From a virus: a stretch of 47,495 nt of DNA. Position 1 is the first letter of the stretch, and every line of letters begins with the position of its first letter. The notes under the pieces were generated by a model, which worked only from the letters and a program-made list of their open reading frames with translations, did not search any database and had not been told where the DNA came from. Location: the IMG/VR virus record IMGVR_UViG_3300031703_000012, positions 1-47,495 of that record, one strand, 5' to 3'. Below are positions 19,524-26,722 of the stretch, in pieces. The position numbers were made by a program, and so were the translations under genes.

Positions 19524-19737
19524 TATACCAAAACCTAAAAAAAAGATTGGCATTGATAAACAACCTGTAATAACAGGCAATGCCACTCATCCAAGTCAGT
19601 TCGATGTTGATCTGGCTGGAGATGAGGATAATACTTTATGGGTTTATAAATCAAACCTACAGAGCGAGGAAATCACCCAAAGTATTGGTGCTGATATTCT
19701 ACAAAAATTAATAAGAGCCGTTAGTGGAAAAAAATAA
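19513..19737 (+). CDS. Small protein of unknown function downstream of gp46
   Basis: A 74-residue frame with no in-frame ATG, so it would start at TTG 19513, overlapping the gp46 stop by 11 bases with GGAAG a few bases upstream. The N-terminus is Lys/Pro-rich (IPKPKKKIGIDKQP) and the rest is mildly acidic. Its end overlaps the next gene by 14 bases. The tight overlaps on both sides support it as a real, co-translated gene. I do not recognise a family. Confidence 0.6.
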   Translation: MIHNIPKPKKKIGIDKQPVITGNATHPSQFDVDLAGDEDNTLWVYKSNLQSEEITQSIGADILQKLIRAVSGKK

Positions 19738-20182
19738 AATTACATATGACTGGACATACGAAGGTAATGTTATAGAAGCATTGCCGGATGGGTGTGAAGC
19801 ATTTGTGTATCTGATAACAAATACTGTTAGTGGTATGTTATATATAGGTAAAAAATTAGCAAAGTTTAAAACTACTAAACCACCACTAAAGGGAAAAAAG
19901 AATAAGAGACGTGGCACTAAAGAAAGTGACTGGAGAGAATATTTCGGCTCTAGTGATAGACTTAATGCAGACGTTGAAGCACTAGGTAAAGATAGTTTCA
20001 CAAGAGAAATTATTCATATGTGTCCTACAAGGGGCATTGCAAGTTACCTAGAAGCACGCGAACAGTTTGAACGCAGAGTACTTGAAACAGATGATTACTA
20101 CAATGGAATCATTAACGTTAGAGTAGGCGGATCAAAAGTTCTTAAAGAATACCTACAAGAAACTAAATCCTCGGGCTTATAA
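19724..20182 (+). CDS. GIY-YIG-like nuclease domain protein
   Basis: A 152-residue protein starting at GTG 19724. FVYLITNTVSGMLYIGKK (residues 27-44) matches the two half-motifs of GIY-YIG nucleases (FVY...YIG). Later DWREYFGSS, GKDSFTREIIHMC and YLEAREQFERRV give the usual Arg and Glu positions, and a basic patch KGKKNKRRG lies between. Similar small proteins accompany the gp46/47 genes of marine T4-like phages. It may act in host DNA breakdown or recombination; a homing role is less likely because it is packed inside the operon. Last gene of the unit. Confidence 0.65.
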   Translation: MEKNKITYDWTYEGNVIEALPDGCEAFVYLITNTVSGMLYIGKKLAKFKTTKPPLKGKKNKRRGTKESDWREYFGSSDRLNADVEALGKDSFTREIIHMCPTRGIASYLEAREQFERRVLETDDYYNGIINVRVGGSKVLKEYLQETKSSGL

Positions 20183-20190
20183 AATTATAC

Positions 20191-20218
20191 TTGACAATCA
20201 CTGAGAATCATGTATAAT
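20191..20218 (+). promoter_or_regulatory. Strong sigma-70-type promoter in front of a gene-poor region
   Basis: TTGACA at 20191-20196 and TATAAT at 20213-20218 with a 16-base spacer. No convincing gene starts within the next 700 bases, so it may transcribe an RNA from the region starting near 20225. Confidence 0.85.
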
Positions 20219-20226
20219 TATTACAT

Positions 20227-20345
20227 AAACAAACACACTTAAACTAAAAACTTAAACAAACACACTTAAACTAAAAACTTAAACAAACCTCTAAACTAAA
20301 AAACTCAATCACTTCGCTGTCCTCAGCACTTAAACTAAAAACTTA
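20227..20345 (+). repeat. A/C-rich direct repeats (27 bp)
   Basis: Two perfect, adjacent 27-base copies lie at 20227-20253 and 20254-20280 (unit begins AAACAAACACACTTAAACTA). A degenerate third is at 20281-20307, and a partial copy (CACTTAAACTAAAAACTTA) at 20327-20345. The unit has almost no G and little self-pairing. It begins right where transcription from the 20191-20218 promoter should start. Confidence 0.85.
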
Positions 20346-20939
20346 ATCACCTCGCATTGGCAAACCCCCTCAGAACCCTATAAAACTTAGATGGATGATA
20401 CTGTTACCGTATCCGTGATGAATCTGCCGCCTTTGGGGCGATGTCGATGGACTTCCACGTGTTTCTTTTGGTCATTGCACTGGTCTGACCAACCGAAAAG
20501 AGTAGGCTCTTCTGAACTATTGAAACCTACGAGTAGTCAAAATCCGACGATATGGAAATTGATGTTCTTGCGTTGCTTGAAGCAGCATGTAATAAGAGGT
20601 ACCGCGTAACCGCCTCCCCCAAGTGTAAAATTGGGTTTGTTATATCGAAGTGTGATTGGGTGATAGGAAAAAACTTTCTGTTCATTTAACAAATTTTTCA
20701 CTTTCGCTGCATAAGCGAAGTGTGGATCAAGATCCTGGAAAAATAGATAGTAGTTATAGAATAGCCCAATCATTGATATATAGTAATAACAGTTAGAAAC
20801 AATTAGATTAAAGAGTATAACAATAAGAAAAATACGAATGAGTGTAACGAATGAGATATTTTTTGAAGTTGTTCATTGCGAAGCAATGTTTATGTGATTA
20901 CATTATTATGTTGTTCCTTGAACCAAGATATGTTGTTCA
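20346..20939 (+). other. Gene-poor segment, possible structured non-coding RNA
   Basis: No convincing gene lies here. The part 20391-20660 is GC-richer than its surroundings (33 of 60 bases at 20401-20460). Hairpins seen by eye include GTAGG...CCTAC (20503-20530), GTTGCT/AGCAGC (20573-20587), CCCAA/TTGGG (20618-20635), CACTTTCGCT/AGCGAAGTG (20699-20722, one bulge), GGATC/GATCC and CATTGC-GAA-GCAATG (20874-20888). Nothing matches tmRNA, 6S, RNase P, SRP RNA, tRNA or a group I intron core. A non-coding transcript from the 20191 promoter is my best guess. Confidence 0.35.
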
Positions 20940-20947
20940 TATAAATA
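20940..20947 (+). promoter_or_regulatory. Late promoter (perfect TATAAATA)
   Basis: An exact T4 late consensus lies 21 bases before the ATG of the 162-residue protein, with an AAGGAG ribosome site between them. Confidence 0.8.
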
Positions 20948-20968
20948 TATATATAATTAAGGAGTTCT

Positions 20969-21457
20969 ATGAGTACAATGTCACTAAAAGAAAGATCACC
21001 AAAAGCAATAGAGTTTGAATCATTTAAGAATGATTTTATTAAGTTTACTATGGATGTGATTGAACAAGATAAAGGCGATGGTTGGCCTGTTTGTCCTTAT
21101 GCTCGTAAAGCAAGAGTCAATGGCGAAATTCAATTCATGGATGGTAGAGATTTGAGTTATTCAAAGTCTGCATTAGAGACATTTGATAAGAGTCAGTTTA
21201 AAATGGCTGTTTGTTGGATGGGAGATGATTGTGATATAGATGTACTAGATAGCATCACATCGGAAATGCGTGCGTTATATCCAGAACATCATTATTTTGT
21301 AAGTACTGAATTGAGTGGATTATTCGTTAAGAACTTTACTCGTATTATTATTGTACAGATAAAAGAAGACATAGAAGATCGTCGTAAAAAACTTATTAAA
21401 ACGAACTACTATGATTCATGGACACAAGAGTATTACGACGAAATAGTGAACGATTAA
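20969..21457 (+). CDS. Conserved-looking phage protein of unknown function
   Basis: A 162-residue soluble protein with a strong AAGGAG site and its own late promoter. Notable parts are WPVCPYARKARVNGEIQF (about residues 46-63, with a Cys-Pro-Tyr-Ala motif) and an Asp/Cys-rich CWMGDDCDIDVLD. No signal peptide or membrane segment. Its stop overlaps the end of the convergent gp26 -1 frame. I do not recognise the family. Confidence 0.8.
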   Translation: MSTMSLKERSPKAIEFESFKNDFIKFTMDVIEQDKGDGWPVCPYARKARVNGEIQFMDGRDLSYSKSALETFDKSQFKMAVCWMGDDCDIDVLDSITSEMRALYPEHHYFVSTELSGLFVKNFTRIIIVQIKEDIEDRRKKLIKTNYYDSWTQEYYDEIVND

Positions 21458-21660
21458 GATTCACTATTCCTCTCGTTGTATCGTTTGATGAACAAGTCTA
21501 TCATGGGCACTGGCATTGTCATCAATGATTCGTATGTCATTGCACCATGTGACATGATAAGAATATCCATATGATTTGAATTTAACTTAGTTAGATCATC
21601 TTGGTATCTGTCAAGTATATCAGGAATTTCGTGCGGCTGACTTGTTGCTATCAGCCTGCG
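21454..21660 (-). CDS. -1 frame extension of gp26 (gp51-like C-terminus of a frameshift fusion)
   Basis: Reading on in the -1 frame from the slippery site gives 68 further residues, from RRLIATSQPHEIPDILDRYQ to the stop at 21454-21456. The end (LIMSHGAMTYESLMTMPVP, then a Leu/Phe-rich helix and a basic tail) is strongly protein-like and recalls small hub-assembly proteins next to gp26 in T4-like phages (gp51 position). No good independent start is present: the first ATG would give only 38 residues without a ribosome site. I infer expression as a gp26-extension fusion. It fills the otherwise unexplained 200 bases. Confidence 0.6.
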   Translation of the reverse strand, partial: RRLIATSQPHEIPDILDRYQDDLTKLNSNHMDILIMSHGAMTYESLMTMPVPMIDLFIKRYNERNSES

Positions 21661-22481
21661 AAAAAATTTGACATATCGAGTTCTACCTCAGATTCCCATT
21701 CATGCGAACACGATTGACATACTGCTTTAAATTTGGTATCGATACCGTTATCGGATATCTTTTCAATATGATCTTTCATATCTTTATAATCGCTTTTTGA
21801 AATATTGTGCAACCATTCACGAATAGTTTCTATATCAGTTATTTCATTATCATCGTAGGTAACAGATACGATACAATTAACCATAAGATCAATTGTCAGT
21901 GTTGATATTTCTACAAATGTTTTTCCAAATTTTTCATTTCTTTCAGCATCAGATAATTCAGTATTAGCGAGTTCTTGTATCATTCTCTCTTGTTGAATTT
22001 GCTGTATCTGAATTAATGTTCTATCATTCACATTATATGGTTTCAATTTAACATTGAATTTATCTTGCAGAATCAAATTATTTGATACATCTATCGCCTT
22101 AACAGATCCTAGAATTCTGTTAATATCCATTTCAAGCATATTAAGTTCGCCACAAGACGGACATTTAATATCGATATCTATTCCATCCCCATAACTTGCT
22201 TTGCGTATTGCAAGTAGAAGAACCATTAAATCATTAACAGGCGTTGACTTAGGATCAGTGATATCTGGACAACACGAGGAAAGTAACGCAATCGTTGCTT
22301 CTCCGTTAAATAACGCATCTGGTGTCTTTGAGATTATTTCATCTCTTGCTGTCATTGGGTAGATTGCCAATTCACCGTCAGCACTTAATTTAGGCTTTTC
22401 GGTATAGTATTGTCCACCAGAAGGTAGACTTATGTACATTGATGGTATTTTATACGCTTTCAATAAAGGATTGTTACTCAT
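21651..22481 (-). CDS. 26: Baseplate hub subunit / tail assembly protein gp26
   Basis: A 276-residue gp26-type protein (T4 base plate family). I chose ATG 22481 (MSNNPLLKAYKIPS) because GGAG lies 10 bases upstream, whereas the longer frame to 22547 would cover the late promoter. It has two Cys pairs that could bind zinc: CPSCG near residue 106 and CQSCSHEW near 255. The N-terminal PSMYISLPSGGQYY is typical of the family. It is divergent to the tape-measure genes, as gp26/gp51 are to the hub genes in T4. The last codons contain a T TTT TTC slippery heptamer. Confidence 0.82.
   Translation of the reverse strand: MSNNPLLKAYKIPSMYISLPSGGQYYTEKPKLSADGELAIYPMTARDEIISKTPDALFNGEATIALLSSCCPDITDPKSTPVNDLMVLLLAIRKASYGDGIDIDIKCPSCGELNMLEMDINRILGSVKAIDVSNNLILQDKFNVKLKPYNVNDRTLIQIQQIQQERMIQELANTELSDAERNEKFGKTFVEISTLTIDLMVNCIVSVTYDDNEITDIETIREWLHNISKSDYKDMKDHIEKISDNGIDTKFKAVCQSCSHEWESEVELDMSNFFAG
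21660..21666 (-). promoter_or_regulatory. Slippery heptamer U UUU UUC for -1 frameshifting
   Basis: In the gp26 frame the codons AAT TTT TTC GCA GGC TGA end the gene. T TTT TTC fits the X XXY YYZ rule, and the overlapping A AAT TTT also fits. A -1 slip skips the TGA two codons later and enters a 68-codon open frame. This is the arrangement used by tail assembly chaperones such as lambda gpG/gpGT. Confidence 0.6.
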
Positions 22482-22494
22482 TTTTTCTGCTCCA

Positions 22495-22502
22495 TATAAA
22501 TA
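22495..22502 (+). promoter_or_regulatory. Late promoter (perfect TATAAATA) for tape-measure genes
   Basis: Exact late consensus 62 bases before the ATG at 22565, in the divergent gp26/tape-measure intergenic region. Confidence 0.75.
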
Positions 22503-22534
22503 GTAAGTAAAGTGATAATATAGGTGTGTATCTA

Positions 22535-22542
22535 TATTTATC
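22535..22542 (-). promoter_or_regulatory. Late promoter for gp26
   Basis: The minus strand reads GATAAATA (7 of 8), 53 bases before ATG 22481. Together with the plus-strand box at 22495 it forms a pair of overlapping divergent late promoters. Confidence 0.65.
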
Positions 22543-22564
22543 CTCATTAAATAGGTACTTAATT

Positions 22565-24625
22565 ATGGCAATAGAAGACGACATCAGGAAGATTCACAAT
22601 GATTATCCTTGGGCAAGTGAAGACACATTGGGGAAGATTGCCTCTAACACACGCACCGAGAATGCCAAATTAAAGAAAGTATTTCAATCATTGACAGGTG
22701 TTGAGTTTGATTATGATTCTGTTAAAAAAGAGTTTGAAGACGCTGAGGAATTATTTAAGAAAACTAACAAATTAATTACAAAGATGGAAGATGGAACTAA
22801 AAACATGTTCTCTGTCGTGTCGCGAGATACCGACCCATTAGAAGCAACCGCAGAACTATTGAAGATGAGCGTTGGGGCTATTTCTGCTACCGTTGGTGGT
22901 ATTACCTCTTTTACACAGTTTCTAGGTCCTAAAGCCGCAGCAGTGTCATGGGTGGTTGATGGGGCTGTGGGGGTTGGTGTAGCGGCAGTCGGTGTAGCGG
23001 CAATATATGCAAAACTTATGTCGGAGCAAGAAAAAGGATTAAGACAGGTAATTGATTATGGTGGTGTTGTTGGTGATATGTCGCAATATACTGAAATGAG
23101 AGGATCATTGGCAGGCGTTGGTATGAGTATGCAAGAAATGACAAAGGTCATGAATGGAAACAAAGCCATGCTTGCAAATCTGCCAGACGGTTTGATGAAT
23201 ACTACGAAGCAATTTATAGATTTTTCTGGAAAAGTAGAATCTGAAACATCAAAGACAATGGGCGATTTTGGTTATGGCGTTGAGCAAATGACTACAAGAT
23301 TGTTAGAAGAAGCCAATTTAATGTATATGTCAGGTGAATTGGAACAATTTGGTCAATTGACGAAAGATAAAATAAGAAAGAATTTCGAGTCAAGTAGTGC
23401 GATGACCACTTTCCTTGCAGAAAAATTTGGTAGTCAACGAAGTGCGTTATTAGCGATGAGAAGCGAAGCGATGACAAACATAGATTTCATGACAGCAATG
23501 TCAATGAATGGCGAATATCTAGCAAAGACATATGGTGAAAATGCAGCAGAGAATGTTAAAAATACTGGTGCAAATATAAAGATGTTATTCAGTACAGTAT
23601 TGGGTCCGCAGTTTGGGGAACAAACTGAGCAAGTGTTTAACAATATGTTGAAAGATATTAATATAGACGCATCTGTTTTAAATAACATGCCGACTGATAT
23701 GATTAATATGTTGAGTACACTGGGACCAGAGGTGTCTACTCAATTCAAAGATATAATGGAACAAGCGGGAACAGGAAAATTATCACAACCAGAATTGGTT
23801 ATGAAAGTAAAAGAATTAACAACATCAATATCAATGGCGAGTCCTAGATATGGAGATGACCCGATAGTGCAACAATCAAACGATTTAATAGCACAAGCGC
23901 GTATAGCACCAGAAGCATTTATGGATTTGACAGTAGATCAATTAGACGCTGGATTAGAGAGTGTCAAATCATTAACCGAGCAAGCAGATAGTTCAATAGA
24001 TGCAATAGATGCAGCAAGAGTTGGATTTAGAACAGTTGTGAACGAATTAACTCCAGGTTATGCACTTGGTGCAACTGCCGTTAAAGGCTTTTCAGGTGCT
24101 TTAGGATTAGTGCAATCTGCATTTGAATTTATCGGATTGATAAAGACAGAAGATAAGCCAATAGAACCCGAAGTTACCAATCCAGGCGCCAATATGTCTC
24201 AGAAGATGATGTCAAATGGCGGCGCTGGAAGTGTAGTAACAGACGAGAATTATGATGATATGTCAGATAATGTAAAAGAGGCATATGACGCATATAAGAA
24301 AGCACAAACACTAAAACAGAAAGCAGCATATGCTAATGCATATACTAATGCATATAATATTTTAAACAAGAATTTTAGTCCCGGACAATTTGCAGAAGGT
24401 GGCGGACCTGTTCCAATTCAACGACCTAATGGTAGATGGTATGCTAATATAAAAGATCCTAATTCACCTATAGGTAGTAAAAAAGTATATGTAGATGAGT
24501 TAAATGTAGTTGGTATGAAGTTTAACAATATGCACCAATTAGATAGTATGATTGGTAAAAAAATTAAAGAAATAACCGAAGTAATAGAAAAGACGGCAGT
24601 AACGGAGAATATGAATGGCGGATAA
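22565..24625 (+). CDS. Tape-measure-like tail protein, copy 1
   Basis: A 686-residue protein from ATG 22565; an upstream in-frame GTG at 22526 lies too close to the promoter. An N-terminal YPWASEDTLGKIA motif is followed by helical, coiled-coil-like sequence. A Gly/Ala/Val-rich, membrane-like stretch lies near residues 125-150 (SWVVDGAVGVGVAAVGVAAI), then a long Met/Gln/Asn-rich helical body, as in phage tape-measure proteins that fill the tail tube. It shares architecture with the next gene. The location upstream of the portal differs from T4, where gp29 is elsewhere. The tape-measure role is inferred. Confidence 0.65.
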   Translation: MAIEDDIRKIHNDYPWASEDTLGKIASNTRTENAKLKKVFQSLTGVEFDYDSVKKEFEDAEELFKKTNKLITKMEDGTKNMFSVVSRDTDPLEATAELLKMSVGAISATVGGITSFTQFLGPKAAAVSWVVDGAVGVGVAAVGVAAIYAKLMSEQEKGLRQVIDYGGVVGDMSQYTEMRGSLAGVGMSMQEMTKVMNGNKAMLANLPDGLMNTTKQFIDFSGKVESETSKTMGDFGYGVEQMTTRLLEEANLMYMSGELEQFGQLTKDKIRKNFESSSAMTTFLAEKFGSQRSALLAMRSEAMTNIDFMTAMSMNGEYLAKTYGENAAENVKNTGANIKMLFSTVLGPQFGEQTEQVFNNMLKDINIDASVLNNMPTDMINMLSTLGPEVSTQFKDIMEQAGTGKLSQPELVMKVKELTTSISMASPRYGDDPIVQQSNDLIAQARIAPEAFMDLTVDQLDAGLESVKSLTEQADSSIDAIDAARVGFRTVVNELTPGYALGATAVKGFSGALGLVQSAFEFIGLIKTEDKPIEPEVTNPGANMSQKMMSNGGAGSVVTDENYDDMSDNVKEAYDAYKKAQTLKQKAAYANAYTNAYNILNKNFSPGQFAEGGGPVPIQRPNGRWYANIKDPNSPIGSKKVYVDELNVVGMKFNNMHQLDSMIGKKIKEITEVIEKTAVTENMNGG

Positions 24626-26675
24626 AACACACACTATCGAAGTTGAAGGAATATCAATACAAATACCTAAATGGGCTAGTGAAGAAACACTCAGTAAAAT
24701 AGCAGAATTAACTGGTACATCTAATCTTATGTCAAGTGTAATAGCAAAGCATATAAAGACAGGTACGGTAAATACAGCACAGTTATCCGATGATATTCAA
24801 GGAATTGCAAAGGAATATGCTTCAAGTAATGAAGAAGTATCGATAGCAAAGAAAGAATCTCTAGACAAAAAACTAGTTGGTGCAGCAAAATCAACTAAAA
24901 ATGCGGTTGACAAATTTAGTAATACTGATGCACCACTTACTTCAATGGTAGATATGCTTGGCGATATGGTTGGGGCTATTTCTGGTAGTGCAAAGGGAAT
25001 GACAAAGGACATTGATGCAAACTCTAAGGCAGGGAAGTTATTAAAAACCGCAGGCATTGGAGTTGGTGCACTTGCCGGTACAGCATTAGCATGGGCAGGC
25101 TTTCAAGTCGGACAAATAGAACAATTTGCAAAAGCACAAGAGACTATGATAAATTCTGGTGCAATCATGTTTGGCGATACATCTCCATATGAAACATTGA
25201 AGCAATCAGCGATAGCATCAGGTCTAACATATACTGAATTAACCAAACTAGTTAGTCAAAATGGCGTTGCATTTCAGTCATTGGGCAATGGGGTATCAAG
25301 TGGTACGACTGCATTTACATCAATGTTCAAGTCGGTCAATGAGACAGGTGATAAATTTGGTGACTACGGTTTAAGATCGGCAGAAATGGCAGAAGTTTTA
25401 GCTGATTATGTAAACATACAGCGTATGACATTATCTAAAGATATGGCATTATTAAGCACTCAAGATAGTGTTGAATTAGGATTTCATAATTTGATGATTG
25501 AAACAACCGCATTAGCAAGTTTGACAGGTGAGAATAGATCAGAAATATTACAGAAACGCTTAGCCTCATTATCGCAACCACAAGTTGCAGCAGCATTGGC
25601 AACAATGGATAAAGCGGGAGGCGGACACGCAGAAGTAGCACGATCGTTCATATCACAATTTGCACTACTTGAAAGTTCTATGGGTCCTGTCGGAAAAGAT
25701 ATATCTGATAGATTTAATGATTATATCTTTAGAGTGGCAGACACCCCAGCAGATTTTGATATGGCAGTTGCATTGGGACCAGATTTGGCTACAGCACTCG
25801 ATGCTGCAAATAATGGATTCACTGATAGAGTCAATGAGGTGTTTAGGTCTGGCGATATAGATGGCGCAAATAAGATGCTCGTTAAAGAGATGGCAAAGAT
25901 GCGTGATGCAGAAGTAGGGTCAAGTAATGTAGTAGTTGGTTCGGTTCAGCATATCATTCAACAGTTGAAAGCTGGTGGTGTTATGGTAGACAAACAAATG
26001 AAAAAATTGATTGGTATGAGCAAAAGTGAGTACGCCACATATCTTAAAGAAATAGAAGAGAAATCAGTCACATCTGGTGCAATGACAGTCGCGATGAACA
26101 ATATGAAAAAAACATTCATGATAATTCAAGATGCGTTTGTTTATAACTTAGATGAAGCATCTAATATGGCAGAAAAACTTGCAAATGGATTGAAATCTGG
26201 AACAGAGTCTATGAAAAACTTATTAAACAGATCAAATGAACCAGAGACTAACTTGCTTTACAAGAAAGACGATGAAACATTTAAAGATTACCAGATTAGA
26301 CTTATGGAGTCTAGACTAGAGCAATCAGGCAACACAGATGAGTTGAAGGCGTTTAGAAAAAAGCACTCAATAACACCAATGACAGAAGGAAATATGCCAG
26401 AACCCACTGCCAATAATACAGGTACAGGTACAAGTAAAAGTACAAGATTGGATACACCAAATGAGAATGGCAGAATGACAGATACGAATAAAACAAAAAT
26501 GATGCAAGATCCTGTTAATATTGGGGATAATAAGATGTCGCAGCATATAGAAGAGATTATAAAAACAAAACAGCAAACTGTAGCGGTTCTCAACCAGATG
26601 AAATCCGCTATGAAGAGCATACAGAGATCTAATGACTATAAACGAGCAGTTGATAATACTAATAAAACGGCATAA
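24615..26675 (+). CDS. Tape-measure-like tail protein, copy 2
   Basis: A 686-residue paralogue of the gene before it, overlapping it by 11 bases. The N-terminal IPKWASEETLSKIAELT matches DYPWASEDTLGKIASNT of copy 1, and DMLGDMVGAISGSAKG matches LLKMSVGAISATVGG. A hydrophobic stretch lies near residues 141-165 (TAGIGVGALAGTALAWAGF). Long helices and a Lys/Thr/Asn-rich C-terminal linker follow. Both copies have the same length from their chosen starts. One may be the tape measure and the other a co-filling or ejected protein. Confidence 0.62.
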   Translation: MADKTHTIEVEGISIQIPKWASEETLSKIAELTGTSNLMSSVIAKHIKTGTVNTAQLSDDIQGIAKEYASSNEEVSIAKKESLDKKLVGAAKSTKNAVDKFSNTDAPLTSMVDMLGDMVGAISGSAKGMTKDIDANSKAGKLLKTAGIGVGALAGTALAWAGFQVGQIEQFAKAQETMINSGAIMFGDTSPYETLKQSAIASGLTYTELTKLVSQNGVAFQSLGNGVSSGTTAFTSMFKSVNETGDKFGDYGLRSAEMAEVLADYVNIQRMTLSKDMALLSTQDSVELGFHNLMIETTALASLTGENRSEILQKRLASLSQPQVAAALATMDKAGGGHAEVARSFISQFALLESSMGPVGKDISDRFNDYIFRVADTPADFDMAVALGPDLATALDAANNGFTDRVNEVFRSGDIDGANKMLVKEMAKMRDAEVGSSNVVVGSVQHIIQQLKAGGVMVDKQMKKLIGMSKSEYATYLKEIEEKSVTSGAMTVAMNNMKKTFMIIQDAFVYNLDEASNMAEKLANGLKSGTESMKNLLNRSNEPETNLLYKKDDETFKDYQIRLMESRLEQSGNTDELKAFRKKHSITPMTEGNMPEPTANNTGTGTSKSTRLDTPNENGRMTDTNKTKMMQDPVNIGDNKMSQHIEEIIKTKQQTVAVLNQMKSAMKSIQRSNDYKRAVDNTNKTA

Positions 26676-26683
26676 TTTAAAAG

Positions 26684-26691
26684 CATAAATA
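26684..26691 (+). promoter_or_regulatory. Late promoter for the head cassette
   Basis: CATAAATA (7 of 8), 31 bases before the portal ATG, with an AAAGG ribosome site in between. Confidence 0.7.
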
Positions 26692-26722
26692 CTATCATAA
26701 TGAAATTAAAAGGTAAATTACT

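Noticed and set aside
20227-20345. CRISPR-like array
   Set aside because: The 27-bp copies are directly adjacent with no spacers, and no cas genes are present.
20391-20773. Small frames in the gene-poor region (72 codons plus at 20391, 45 codons plus at 20552, 78 codons minus at 20773)
   Set aside because: None has a convincing ribosome site, they overlap one another on both strands, and composition does not look coding; the 45-codon frame at 20552-20689 (MEIDVLALLEAACNKRYRV...) is the least unlikely.
22526-22564. GTG start 13 codons upstream for tape-measure copy 1, and ATG 22547 for gp26
   Set aside because: Both would place the coding start on or beside the divergent late-promoter boxes; the chosen starts fit better.
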